Below are positions 25,366 to 33,995 of a stretch of DNA of 34,211 nt, in pieces. The notes beneath the pieces were generated by a model, which was given only the letters and a program-made list of their open reading frames with translations, ran no database searches and had not been told where the DNA came from. The number at the start of each line of letters is the position of its first letter. Position 1 is the stretch's first letter. Position numbers and translations under genes: made by a program. The DNA comes from Bacteroidia bacterium (GTDB lineage Bacteria > Bacteroidota > Bacteroidia > JADZBD01). Location of the stretch: assembly GCA_020054095.1 (NCBI GenBank), contig JAGVMA010000027.1, positions 1 through 34,211 on the forward strand. Direction: 5' to 3'.

Positions 25366-28029
25366 TTATTTCTCTGTTTTTTTTGTTTTAAGTCTTAATT
25401 GATAGTTCACCAGCCTTTTTTCAACATTAAGTTTGGCTATGTATCGCTCGCGCTCATCTGTATCAAAATATAAATTGATAGAGTTTATGTTTTTTAATTC
25501 ATCGGGCGATTGATATTCAAAAATATCGGCAAAGGCCTGATTACATTCAATAATTTTTCCTTCCAAACTTACGCGATAAACACCCGCCATGTTATTTTCA
25601 AATAACTGCCGATAGCGCAATTCGTTTGCAATTATTTTTTCTTGGTCTTCTTTTCGTTTCGAAATATCTTCTATAGTGCCCACCCAGCCAATTAATTTTT
25701 TTTCGACCGACCACACGGTGGTCGCCTGAAATTTAATCCACTTTGCGCCCAATAAGTTTCTTACTCTAAATTCTTCCGAAAAATCTATTTCGTTTATTAC
25801 GCTATCACGAACTCGCCTTGCTACGGTTTTTGCATCATCGGGATGAATGTGCTTAAACCATGATTTATTTATAATGCTCTCGAGCGAGAGGCCGGTTATT
25901 TCTTCTAATTTTTTGTTGGCATAATAGGGCACGCCACGCTCGTCTGATAAAAAAATACCTATAGGAGCCGAGTTGCTGAGTAATACAAATTTTTGTTCGC
26001 TGCGCTTTAATTCTTCTTCGGCAATTTTTCTTTCGGTTATGTCGCGCGATATTCCTTCGATGGCAATTACTTTGCCCGATTCGTCAGCTATTATTTTATT
26101 GAGGGTTTCTGTCCATATAATGGTGCCATCTTTTTTTATCCAGCGTATTTGTAAACTTTTCGGAGTGGTGCCGCTTGCCCGGTGTTTGCTCTCGATAATT
26201 TCTCTTGATGATTGCACCATGTGCCTATCATCGGGGTGAATTAAATCAAAGCCCAAAAGCGGGTTGGCGTAAAAATCTTCTGCTTTATATCCCGTAATAT
26301 GCTCGGCCGAGCGACTAACGTATTCGTATTTCGGCTCTGGATAAAGAGAATAACGATAAACAATGTCAAGCGCGTTTTCGGCAAGCATCCTAAATTGTTC
26401 TTCACTTGCTTTTAGCTGTTGTTCTTGTTTGAAAAATTCTGAAATATCGCGCGTTACTCCAAAGTTACCAACGTGTTTTCCGTCTTCATACTGTGGATAC
26501 ACCCACTCTTCAACCCAAATGTATTCATCGGTTTTTTGGTGTTTAAACCTATATTGATAGCGCTGCGCTCGCTTCTCTTTTAGTAGTTTTTCTGAAACCA
26601 ATTTTATACTTGCTACGTCATCGGGGTGTACTCGCTTAATGAGGTTTTTGCGCGTTACGCTTTCCCTAAACTCTTCTTTGGTAACTCCCAAAATTTCTTC
26701 TACTTTATCGTTGATAAAAACAACCTGGGTTTTTTCTGCGGGTATTTTAAAATTTAGGTAGTAAACAATTTCTTCAATATTGTTTAGTACTATTGAAAGC
26801 TGCTCTTTGGTTTTTGTAATTTCTTCTTCGTAAGTTATTCGGTCGTTTACGTTTCGGGTAATCCCAAAATTGCCAACGTGCACACCGTCTTCTATACGTG
26901 GAAAAACTCGCTCTTCTATCCAAATATATTCATTGGTTGCTCCGTGTTTAAACCTATAAACATATCGCTGCGGGGCTTTTTCTTTCTTTAGTATTATTGA
27001 TCTCTCAATCACCCTTGGTAAATCATCGGGGTGGCATCTTTCTGACAACAAGTGGGTTTTTTCAATGTAATCTTCTTGCGAAATACCAAGCACTTTTGTT
27101 ATTTGAGGGCTAATATATTTTACCTGTTTTGTGTTGTCGGGCAAGACGTCTACATAGTAAATTAAGTCTTCAATATTGGTAAGAATCTGTGTAAGCTTTT
27201 CTTCGTTTTCCGATAGACGCTCCTGTATTTTTAACTGATTAGTGCTGTCAAAGAACGCAGTTTGAATTGCCGTTTTGTCGCCAAAGCGAACGATGCTTGA
27301 TTTTGTTTCTAAAAAAATTACTCTGTTGTCAAAGGTTTGACACTCAATAGAAAGAAACGGAATGTCTTCTCCGGCTTTTAGTCTTTCAATTCTTTCTTTT
27401 ACCGCATCGTGGTATTCGGGTAAAATAAAATCGTAAATAGATGGCGCTTCAAAATCTTCGAGCTTGGCTCCTTTTGCGCCCAATATTTCAAAACCATAGT
27501 CATTTAGAAATACTATTTCGTTTTCGAAATGTATAATTAGCCCGGCAGGTATATTCGACATTAATGTTTTATACCTGTCTTCGCTTTCTACAATTATTTT
27601 TTGGTATTGTTCGCGAATGGTTACATCGCGAACAAGTACCACACGGGCTTCTTTGCCAAGATATTTAATTGTTTTTGCTGTTACTTCGGCAATAAATGTT
27701 TCTCCGCCTTTCTTTTTTCCTTCAACTAAAAAGGGTGATTCGCTTTTGGTTTGCAGTTGCTCCTTGGCTTGTGTGATATAGCCATCAGTTATAAAATTAA
27801 AAACGGTAAGCCCTATCACTTCCGATTCGCTTCCGTAATTTAAAAGTTTTATAAATGCTTCGTTTGCGTTTATAATTTTTCCGCCTTCGTGTAAAAAAAT
27901 TGCTTCGGTAGTGGCTTCAGAAAAAATTTTGTTGCGCTCGGGTAATTTATTTTTTAAATCATCAACGGTGCGAACAAGTTCGGCTATTTCTTTTAATAGT
28001 TCTTCTTTTGTTTTTTCTGCGGGGCTCAT
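25366..28029 (-). CDS. PAS multi-sensor histidine kinase, N-terminal part (seven PAS domains)
   Basis: This 887-codon frame has a short coiled start followed by PAS domains at about 35-138, 152-265, 278-396, 410-530, 545-668 and 680-793. A seventh begins at 805 and is cut off by a TAA after VNYQLRLKTKKTEK. It has no output domain of its own. The missing end of the seventh PAS domain is the first part of the next ORF, in the -1 frame. PAS domains 3 and 4 are close copies of each other (YRFKH...EYIW-EE-V-P, EDG-HVGNFG-TR). It starts 5 bases after the MORN-repeat gene's stop. Expected role: signal input for the kinase and LytTR regulator; the ligand is unknown. Confidence 0.85.
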   Translation of the reverse strand: MSPAEKTKEELLKEIAELVRTVDDLKNKLPERNKIFSEATTEAIFLHEGGKIINANEAFIKLLNYGSESEVIGLTVFNFITDGYITQAKEQLQTKSESPFLVEGKKKGGETFIAEVTAKTIKYLGKEARVVLVRDVTIREQYQKIIVESEDRYKTLMSNIPAGLIIHFENEIVFLNDYGFEILGAKGAKLEDFEAPSIYDFILPEYHDAVKERIERLKAGEDIPFLSIECQTFDNRVIFLETKSSIVRFGDKTAIQTAFFDSTNQLKIQERLSENEEKLTQILTNIEDLIYYVDVLPDNTKQVKYISPQITKVLGISQEDYIEKTHLLSERCHPDDLPRVIERSIILKKEKAPQRYVYRFKHGATNEYIWIEERVFPRIEDGVHVGNFGITRNVNDRITYEEEITKTKEQLSIVLNNIEEIVYYLNFKIPAEKTQVVFINDKVEEILGVTKEEFRESVTRKNLIKRVHPDDVASIKLVSEKLLKEKRAQRYQYRFKHQKTDEYIWVEEWVYPQYEDGKHVGNFGVTRDISEFFKQEQQLKASEEQFRMLAENALDIVYRYSLYPEPKYEYVSRSAEHITGYKAEDFYANPLLGFDLIHPDDRHMVQSSREIIESKHRASGTTPKSLQIRWIKKDGTIIWTETLNKIIADESGKVIAIEGISRDITERKIAEEELKRSEQKFVLLSNSAPIGIFLSDERGVPYYANKKLEEITGLSLESIINKSWFKHIHPDDAKTVARRVRDSVINEIDFSEEFRVRNLLGAKWIKFQATTVWSVEKKLIGWVGTIEDISKRKEDQEKIIANELRYRQLFENNMAGVYRVSLEGKIIECNQAFADIFEYQSPDELKNINSINLYFDTDERERYIAKLNVEKRLVNYQLRLKTKKTEK
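25377..25384 (-). other. A8 slippery run joining the two kinase frames
   Basis: On the minus strand the first frame reads ACA AAA AAA ACA GAG AAA TAA. The heptamer A-AAA-AAA is in the phase required for -1 slippage. Reading on in the -1 frame gives AAC AGA GAA ATA ATT GTG, which continues the PAS domain (KTKKNREIIVLVNA). It is a ribosomal or transcriptional slip site, a phase-variable tract or a one-base sequencing error. Confidence 0.6.
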
Positions 28030-28034
28030 TATTA

Positions 28035-29603
28035 TTATTCAATGTCGGAAATATCAGAAAGGGGAACTACGGTAGTTCCATCGAAGCGCTCTTCTTTGCC
28101 GTTTTTGTAAGTGATTATTAAATACTCGGGCAATTGTTGTTCTGTGCCATCGGCTGCAACATAAAACATGTATTTCCAGTCACCATCTTTTTTTCCGGCA
28201 AAATATTTTCCGGCTGCGCGCAGCTTTCCGTTTTCGTAATAATATTTGTGTTCTCCTTCGGGCGAGCCGTCAATAAAATTTCCTTCAAATCGCAGTTGTC
28301 CATTTGTAGTATAATAATGTTTCCACAATCCCACCCGTATGTCTTCTCTATATTCTCCTTCTTCTTTGTAATCGCCCTGTGTGTAAATCCATTTTCCTAT
28401 TTTCATTCCTTCGCTGTATTCGCCTTTGGTAATAACGTTTCCCTTTTCAGAATATTCTGTCATTTGTCCTTCGCGCAATCCTTTCACGTATGTTTCTTCG
28501 CGCAACAAATCTCCGTTTTCATAATACCATTTCCAGTCTCCTGTTGGCCGACCCTTTGTATCGTATTTCCCTTTTTGCTCTAATTTTCCTGATGGGTGAT
28601 AATATGTCCACTCGCCAACTTTTAATCCGTTCTTGTAATCTCCTTTTCCTTTTATTTGTCCATCAATATGATATTCTACCCATGGTCCATCGAGCGCGCC
28701 CAATTCATCAAACCTGCCTTCGCCAATTAAAATTCCATCTTTAAATAATTGTGCTTTGGTAATTATTCCGCTTGTGTCATAGTCTTTAAATGTTCCTTCG
28801 GGCTTGCCCTCTTTGTTATATGATTTTTGTGATTTTGGGCGGCCATCGGGATAATATTCATTTACAAAATCTAAAACCGAAAGTTCGGGTGCATCTTTTA
28901 CATACTTACCCATTTCGTATTTGTTGATGCTGATTAGTTTTCCGGGTTCATCAAATTCTTTTATAAAACCGTTAAGTGTATCGTTAACATAAATTAATTC
29001 GTAATGAACACTGCCTGTTTTATAAAATTCTTTCCACTTTCCTTGCTTTAGTTTTTTTTCATCGCGCCTGTTTATTTTTTCCTGGCTTTGCAGAAAACCA
29101 TTTTTATAGGTGCTTTGTGTTATAATGTTTCCTTCTTCATCATATTCAAATGCGCTTCCTTCTTCTATTCCGTTTACAAAGTTTATTGTGGCTTTTAATT
29201 TACCCGATTCATAAAAATATTTAGTGTTACCTTGTTTCACATCAGCCACAAAATTTTCTTCCGATAAAAGTTTACCCTGCTTATCGTAATTTTTTTTTGC
29301 CCCCGACTTTTTTCCTTTCAAATAATTTATCTCTGTACTAATAATTCCCTTTTCATCATAAAATTTCCAGGCGCTATCCAATTCAAAGTTTTTACGATTG
29401 CCTTCTGATTTTAATTTTCCGGTAACATAATATGTTTTCCAATATCCATCGGGCTTGCCATTACGCATATTTCCTTCGCTCGATATTTTTCCGTTATCGT
29501 AATAAAATTTATTATACCCATTCGGATTTATGTCTTTATTGGTTTGCGCCAATAAAAGTAATTGAGTAAATAAAAACAATATAACAACTAAATTTTTTCT
29601 CAT
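28035..29603 (-). CDS. Exported MORN-repeat (YwqK-like) protein
   Basis: This 522-residue protein has a signal peptide ([20 protein letters not shown]) followed by about 18-20 MORN_2 variant repeats of 20-24 residues with the pattern Y-x-x-G-K-x-x-x-E-G-x-Y-x-x-G-x-x-x-G-x-W-x-x-Y (for example [20 protein letters not shown]). Database entries often name such proteins YwqK-family antitoxins, but no toxin is nearby and export argues against that label here. MORN_2 repeats form extended beta-rich rods; the role is unknown. Its ATG overlaps the nadA stop (ATGA), and it precedes the PAS kinase by 5 bases. Confidence 0.88.
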   Translation of the reverse strand: MRKNLVVILFLFTQLLLLAQTNKDINPNGYNKFYYDNGKISSEGNMRNGKPDGYWKTYYVTGKLKSEGNRKNFELDSAWKFYDEKGIISTEINYLKGKKSGAKKNYDKQGKLLSEENFVADVKQGNTKYFYESGKLKATINFVNGIEEGSAFEYDEEGNIITQSTYKNGFLQSQEKINRRDEKKLKQGKWKEFYKTGSVHYELIYVNDTLNGFIKEFDEPGKLISINKYEMGKYVKDAPELSVLDFVNEYYPDGRPKSQKSYNKEGKPEGTFKDYDTSGIITKAQLFKDGILIGEGRFDELGALDGPWVEYHIDGQIKGKGDYKNGLKVGEWTYYHPSGKLEQKGKYDTKGRPTGDWKWYYENGDLLREETYVKGLREGQMTEYSEKGNVITKGEYSEGMKIGKWIYTQGDYKEEGEYREDIRVGLWKHYYTTNGQLRFEGNFIDGSPEGEHKYYYENGKLRAAGKYFAGKKDGDWKYMFYVAADGTEQQLPEYLIITYKNGKEERFDGTTVVPLSDISDIE

Positions 29604-30550
29604 AAACCAAACTTTGCTGATAGCTCTAACATTTTATTAATTGGCTTTACGGCTTGTTCTATAATTACTTTTTCCAATTTAATTTCCGGACTTTCGTCTC
29701 TCAAACAAATATACAGTTTTTCGAGTGTATTTAATTTCATGTGGGGACAATCGTTACAAGCGCACGAATTATTAGGGGGTGCCGGAATAAATGTTTTAAA
29801 TGGTGCTGCTTTTTCCATCTGATGTATTATTCCGGTTTCGGTTGCTACTATAAATTCTTTTGTATTAGATTTTGTTGCATAATTTAATATACCGGTAGTA
29901 GAACCAATGTAATCTGCAATATCTAATATTGCTGCTTCACATTCAGGATGCGCTAAAAGTTCGGCTTCGGGGTGTTTTAATTTTATTTTCAATATTTTTT
30001 CTAATGAAAATATTTCGTGAACCATACACGCTCCATCCCACAAAACCATATTTCTCTCTGTCTTTTTATTTATATATGCTCCTAAATTTTTGTCTGGTGC
30101 AAATATTATCTTTTGGTCTTTTGGCAATGACTCCACAATTTTTTCAGCATTTGAAGATGTACAAACTATATCTGTCATTGTTTTTATTGCTGCCGAGCAG
30201 TTTACGTACGATATCACCAAATGATTGGGGTGTGAATTTTTAAATTCTGAAAATTTATCGGGCGGACAACTATCAGCTAATGAGCAGCCTGCTTTTAAAT
30301 CGGGTAATATTACTTTTTTACTTGGCGATAATATTTTTGCTGTTTCGGCCATAAAATGCACTCCAGCAAATATTATAATATCTGCTTCTGTTTTTGCAGC
30401 TTGTTGCGATAATCCCAAACTATCACCAATATAATCTGCAATATCTTGTATATCTGCATTTTGATAATAATGTGCCAGCAAAACAGCATTTTTTTCTTTT
30501 TTGAGTTTTTTTATTTCCTCAAATAAATCTATTTCTAAATCAACTTTCAT
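29600..30550 (-). CDS. nadA: Quinolinate synthase
   Basis: This is the Fe-S enzyme of de novo NAD synthesis, condensing iminoaspartate with dihydroxyacetone phosphate. The 316-residue protein has [21 protein letters not shown], then three cysteines placed as cluster ligands: Cys89 in KAGCSLAD, Cys204 in LAHPECEAA and Cys268 in CNDCPHM. It also has [24 protein letters not shown] and [13 protein letters not shown]. nadB and nadC are not in the window. It heads the run of overlapping minus-strand genes leading to the two-component pair, so its promoter in the AT-rich upstream region probably drives them as well. Confidence 0.97.
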   Translation of the reverse strand: MKVDLEIDLFEEIKKLKKEKNAVLLAHYYQNADIQDIADYIGDSLGLSQQAAKTEADIIIFAGVHFMAETAKILSPSKKVILPDLKAGCSLADSCPPDKFSEFKNSHPNHLVISYVNCSAAIKTMTDIVCTSSNAEKIVESLPKDQKIIFAPDKNLGAYINKKTERNMVLWDGACMVHEIFSLEKILKIKLKHPEAELLAHPECEAAILDIADYIGSTTGILNYATKSNTKEFIVATETGIIHQMEKAAPFKTFIPAPPNNSCACNDCPHMKLNTLEKLYICLRDESPEIKLEKVIIEQAVKPINKMLELSAKFGL

Positions 30551-30741
30551 ATTTTTACTTTCAACAAACTATAATATATATATCTTTTTATTTTAAATAA
30601 ATATACTTCTATTATTATGCTGTTAATAGCTGTATAATTTTATTATTAAAGTGGTTTTATAATTAAGACACTTGGTATTATTAACAAATAAAATAGATTT
30701 ATAAATTTGATTATTAATAGCTTATAAAGTTATTAACTTAT

Positions 30742-30761
30742 TGTTATTAGAGCTAATAACA
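30742..30761. promoter_or_regulatory. Palindrome, possible operator
   Basis: TGTTATTAG-AG-CTAATAACA has perfect 9-bp arms with a 2-base centre. It is about 190 bases upstream of nadA and 220 upstream of rpiB. The dyad is of operator size, but high AT content raises the odds of chance palindromes. Confidence 0.3.
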
Positions 30762-30957
30762 GCAAAAATTTTATATTAGTTTTTAATAGTTTAAGTAAGA
30801 CGATTATTGATTCTGCGATTATATTTTCTAAATAGAAAGTGCTAATTGTTAATAAACGCACATCTGTAATTTTTAAAACAAATAAAACCTCGTTTTTTAA
30901 GAAATTAATAACAGTAATTAACACTAATTTAAAAGTGCTATGTTAAAAAGCAATGGT

Positions 30958-30965
30958 TAAATTTG
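30958..30965 (+). promoter_or_regulatory. Candidate -7 box for the rpiB operon
   Basis: TAAATTTG fits TAnnTTTG exactly, 18 bases before the ATG at 30984, with an AAAGGA sequence in between. No TTTG is found at the -33 position. Confidence 0.4.
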
Positions 30966-30983
30966 TAGCAAGATAAAGGAAAA

Positions 30984-31412
30984 ATGAAAATTGCATTAGG
31001 AGCCGACCATGCCGGTTATTTATTAAAAGAAAAAATAAAGGCGCTTTTATCAGCAAATAACATTGAGGTAAATGACTTTGGGTGCTATTCAGAAGAACGA
31101 GCCGATTATCCGGATTTTGCACACCCGGTTGCCGATGCAGTAGAATCCGGGATGTTTAATTTTGGGGTATTAGTTTGCGGCAGCGGAAATGGGATAAGTA
31201 TGGCAGCAAATAAACACAAAGGCATAAGAGCCGCTATATGCTGGAATAACGAGCTTGCATTGCTTGCGCGCCAACACAATGATGCCAATATTATATCGTT
31301 GCCCGCTCGTTTTATATCAACCGAAGAGGCAGAAAAAGCAGTAATAAGTTTTATAAAAGAAAAATTTGAAGGCGGACGACACGCAGCTCGAGTAGAAAAA
31401 ATAGGATGTTAA
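30984..31412 (+). CDS. rpiB: Ribose 5-phosphate isomerase B
   Basis: This enzyme interconverts ribose 5-phosphate and ribulose 5-phosphate in the pentose phosphate pathway. The 142-residue protein begins MKIALGADHAGYLLKEKI, with the ADHAG phosphate/substrate loop, and has YPDFAHPVADAV, the catalytic Cys in LVCGSGNGISMAANK, and RAAICWNNELALLARQHNDAN. The C-terminal helix EGGRHAARVEKI is typical. The stop overlaps the start of the M28 peptidase gene by 7 bases. Confidence 0.97.
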   Translation: MKIALGADHAGYLLKEKIKALLSANNIEVNDFGCYSEERADYPDFAHPVADAVESGMFNFGVLVCGSGNGISMAANKHKGIRAAICWNNELALLARQHNDANIISLPARFISTEEAEKAVISFIKEKFEGGRHAARVEKIGC

Positions 31413-32431
31413 AAACAAAAACACTCACAGTCTTTTTAGTTAGTTTTTGTGCACTATTGTTTGCACAAAAAAAAGATAATAGGATAGAAAAATATGCCGC
31501 CTTTATAGATACGGCAGAAATTCGCACTCATATTTTTACGCTTGCCTCCGATTCTTTTTTGGGTAGAGAAACCGGAACTCCATCACACATGCTTACAGTT
31601 AATTACATGAAAGACAATTTTCTAAAATGCGGCATACAATCTAAAACAGATAGCGCGTTTTTGCAGCCATATACCATACAATACAGTAACAGAAAAGACA
31701 CGACAGACAAAAAAAAGAAATCGCTAAGCGGATATAATATTTTAGCGTTTATCGAGGGAACGGATTTAAAAGAAGAAATTATTGTATTATCGGCACACAA
31801 CGATCACCTGGGATTGCACGATGAAAAAATATTTAAAGGCGCAGACGATGACGCTTCGGGCACAGTTGCGCTTTTAGAAATCGCGCAAGCATTTATGAAA
31901 GCAAAAGCCGAAGGAAATGGCCCGAGAAGAAGCATTTTATTTATTTCATTTTCGGGAGAAGAAAAAGGATTACTTGGATCGGAATACTATTCCGAAAACC
32001 CAACCTATCCATTAAAAAACACCAAATGCAATTTGAATATTGACATGATAGGCCGAGTGGACGATGAGCACAAAGATTCTATAAATTATATTTACATCAT
32101 TGGCTCAGATATGCTTAGCACCAAGCTGCACAATACTAACGCATGGTGCGCGCGCAACTACACCGACCTAAAAATGGACTATAAGTATAACTCAAAAACC
32201 GACCCTAATCGCTATTATTACAGGTCGGACCATTATAATTTCGTAAAAAAAAATATTCCTGTTATTTTTTATTTTAATGGAGTACATGCCGATTACCATA
32301 AAGCAACCGACACACCTGAAAAAATAAATATACCGCTCATGCAAAAGCGCATACAATATATTTTTTCTGTTGCTTGGACAATAGCTAACATGAACGAAAA
32401 GCTAATGGTTGACGTAAAACAAAAGGACTAA
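31406..32431 (+). CDS. M28-family zinc peptidase, exported
   Basis: This 341-residue putative aminopeptidase has a signal peptide (KTLTVFLVSFCALLFAQ). Zinc-site motifs of the M28 fold are in order: SAHNDHLG (131-134 region), GADDDASG (bridging Asp), GEEKGLLGS (catalytic Glu and ligand Glu, 185-186), NIDMIGR (Asp213) and the final His in DYHKATDT. The first motif has Asn where the family usually has Tyr (AHYDHLG), which does not remove a metal ligand. It is expected in the periplasm or outside. It overlaps rpiB, and lutB follows after 2 bases, so the three are likely co-transcribed. Confidence 0.93.
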   Translation: MLKTKTLTVFLVSFCALLFAQKKDNRIEKYAAFIDTAEIRTHIFTLASDSFLGRETGTPSHMLTVNYMKDNFLKCGIQSKTDSAFLQPYTIQYSNRKDTTDKKKKSLSGYNILAFIEGTDLKEEIIVLSAHNDHLGLHDEKIFKGADDDASGTVALLEIAQAFMKAKAEGNGPRRSILFISFSGEEKGLLGSEYYSENPTYPLKNTKCNLNIDMIGRVDDEHKDSINYIYIIGSDMLSTKLHNTNAWCARNYTDLKMDYKYNSKTDPNRYYYRSDHYNFVKKNIPVIFYFNGVHADYHKATDTPEKINIPLMQKRIQYIFSVAWTIANMNEKLMVDVKQKD

Positions 32432-32433
32432 CA

Positions 32434-33813
32434 ATGGCTCACGCAGAAGATTTTTTAATTGATTCAGAAAAAAAAGTGTTTGATGCCGAGCACAGAAGAA
32501 AGCTCGGCTTTAACATTTCGCAGTACGATAAAAAAGTAGTGGACGGAAAGCTGGGTTACTCAAATTTAGAATTAGCGCGCTCGCGAGCATCGGCACTTAA
32601 AACGCGCGTAATTGAAAACTTAGATAAATATTTAATTGAGTGGGAGGCTAATTTTATAAAGCGAGGCGGAAAAGTTATTTGGGCGCAAGATGCAGAAGAA
32701 GCAATGCGCGAGATTGTTGCTATTATGAAACGAGCTGAAGCCAAAACGGTTGTTAAGTCAAAATCAATGACAACCGAAGAGGTACATTTTAATAAGCATG
32801 CCGAAGCCGCAGGAATTGAATCGCTGGAAACAGATTTGGGAGAATACATAGTGCAGATACGAAACGAACACCCGTATCACATTGTAACTCCGGCAATGCA
32901 CTTATCTAAAGAAGATGTGGCAAAAACATTTCACGAAAAACAAGGCACACCACCTGACTGGACTCCGCCCGAAATAGTAGCACACGTTAGAAAATTGCTT
33001 CGCGAAAAATACTTACAAGCCGAGGTGGGCGTAACCGGAGGTAATTTTTTAATTGCCGACACAGGAGCCGTTGCCGTTACAGAAAACGAAGGAAATGCCC
33101 TGATGTCTGTTGCGTTTCCTAAAACACAAATTTCAATTGTGGGAATTGAAAAATTAATTCCATCGCTGGCAGACATAGATTTATTTTGGGGCATGTTAGC
33201 CGTGCACGGCACGGGCCAGAGCGTAACAGTATATAATAATATAATGTCGGGCCCTCGCCAGCCGGGCGAAGCCGATGGCCCCGAAGAAATGTATGTAGTG
33301 CTTTTAGATAATGGCAGAAGTTCGTTATTAGAAAAAGTTGAACAACGCAGAGCGCTAAATTGTATAAGGTGTGGCGCATGTCTTAACGGATGCCCGATAT
33401 ACCAAGGCGTGGGCGGACACGCTTACGAAACAACTTACAGCGGCCCAATTGGTTCGGTAATTACGCCTAACATGAAAGGCCTTGCCGAATGGAAGCACCT
33501 TAGCTTTGCATCATCGCTTTGCGGAAAGTGCACGGAGGTTTGTCCGGTAAAAATAGATTTGCATAATTTGCTTTTATACAATCGCAGAGATTCTGTTACC
33601 GAAAAAACAACCACCAAAACCGAAAACTGGACTTGGTATTTTTGGAAAACCGCTATGCTAAAACGAAGCACAATGGAAAAGGGCGGAGCCAAACTGAAAA
33701 ATTTTATGCTAAAACAATTTTTTAGAAAAGCATGGGGCGACAGAAGAGATATGCCCGCAGTTGCCCAAAAATCATTCAACCTAAAATGGAAAGAAATAAA
33801 AGGAGTAAAATAA
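32434..33813 (+). CDS. lutB: LutB-like LUD-domain ferredoxin protein (lactate utilisation)
   Basis: This 459-residue protein has an LUD domain (about 70-300, with KSKSMTTEEVHFN, DLGEYIVQI, GGNFLIADTGAVAVTENEGN) and a C-terminal pair of 4Fe-4S motifs: Cys310/313/316/320 (CIRCGACLNGCP) and Cys363/366/370 (CGKCTEVCP). This matches LutB of the LutABC L-lactate oxidation system in domain order and length. lutA and lutC are not adjacent in the window, so the complex would need partners encoded elsewhere. It sits in the rpiB operon. Confidence 0.93.
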   Translation: MAHAEDFLIDSEKKVFDAEHRRKLGFNISQYDKKVVDGKLGYSNLELARSRASALKTRVIENLDKYLIEWEANFIKRGGKVIWAQDAEEAMREIVAIMKRAEAKTVVKSKSMTTEEVHFNKHAEAAGIESLETDLGEYIVQIRNEHPYHIVTPAMHLSKEDVAKTFHEKQGTPPDWTPPEIVAHVRKLLREKYLQAEVGVTGGNFLIADTGAVAVTENEGNALMSVAFPKTQISIVGIEKLIPSLADIDLFWGMLAVHGTGQSVTVYNNIMSGPRQPGEADGPEEMYVVLLDNGRSSLLEKVEQRRALNCIRCGACLNGCPIYQGVGGHAYETTYSGPIGSVITPNMKGLAEWKHLSFASSLCGKCTEVCPVKIDLHNLLLYNRRDSVTEKTTTKTENWTWYFWKTAMLKRSTMEKGGAKLKNFMLKQFFRKAWGDRRDMPAVAQKSFNLKWKEIKGVK

Positions 33814-33995
33814 GTGCAGCATTTTTTGCGATTCTTTTTTTGTTTTCCTGTGGCGAAACAAAAGTAAAAGAAACAAAAGCGGGAGATACCCCAAGCGTAC
33901 AATCTGGGCAAAGTGCCGAGCCGATTGTAGTGCTTGAATTATTTTCTTCAGAGGGATGTGGCGATTGCCCCGATGCCGAAGCTATTATTAAATAA
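33786..33995 (+). pseudogene. Truncated DUF1223-like lipoprotein
   Basis: The ATG at 33786 overlaps the lutB end by 28 bases and gives a lipoprotein signal (KISAAFFAILFLFSC). A polar linker follows, then VVLELFSSEGCGDCPDAEAI, which matches the first strand and Cys-x-x-Cys-Pro motif of the DUF1223/thioredoxin-like family. The frame then stops at 33995, whereas family members run on for some 200 residues. None of the three forward frames downstream shows a recognisable continuation, so the gene is broken by deletion, insertion or misassembly rather than by a simple frameshift. Total coding length is 69 residues. Confidence 0.6.

Larger units (their letters stand above)
30551..30983. other. AT-rich intergenic region between nadA and rpiB
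   Basis: These 433 bases between divergent genes are strikingly AT-rich and full of TTATTAA-like words. TTATTAACA occurs at 30678-30686 and its exact reverse complement TGTTAATAA at 30847-30855. TTAATAGCT occurs near 30620 and 30713. A 9-bp-arm palindrome lies at 30742-30761. No gene is convincing; a 63-codon frame at 30733-30924 is only low-complexity Leu/Ile. It must hold both divergent promoters. Confidence 0.6.

Noticed and set aside
28134-28583. 149-codon frame antisense to the MORN-repeat gene
   Set aside because: It covers repeat units of a well-supported protein on the other strand and has no family resemblance itself.
28035-29603. Toxin-antitoxin system implied by the YwqK name
   Set aside because: No toxin gene is adjacent, the protein has a signal peptide, and the neighbours are nadA and a histidine kinase; the name reflects repeat similarity only.
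30733-30924. 63-codon frame on the minus strand in the AT-rich gap
   Set aside because: Its composition is almost only Leu, Ile, Lys and Asn, as expected from AT-rich DNA; it has no motif and no promoter or start context.
30551-30983. Replication origin
   Set aside because: The TTATTAACA words differ from the DnaA box TTATnCACA at key positions, there is no dnaA or dnaN gene nearby, and AT richness alone is not evidence.
33435-33911. 158-codon frame antisense to lutB
   Set aside because: It lies opposite a clearly conserved Fe-S protein; its aromatic- and Cys-rich composition is a by-product of that coding sequence.
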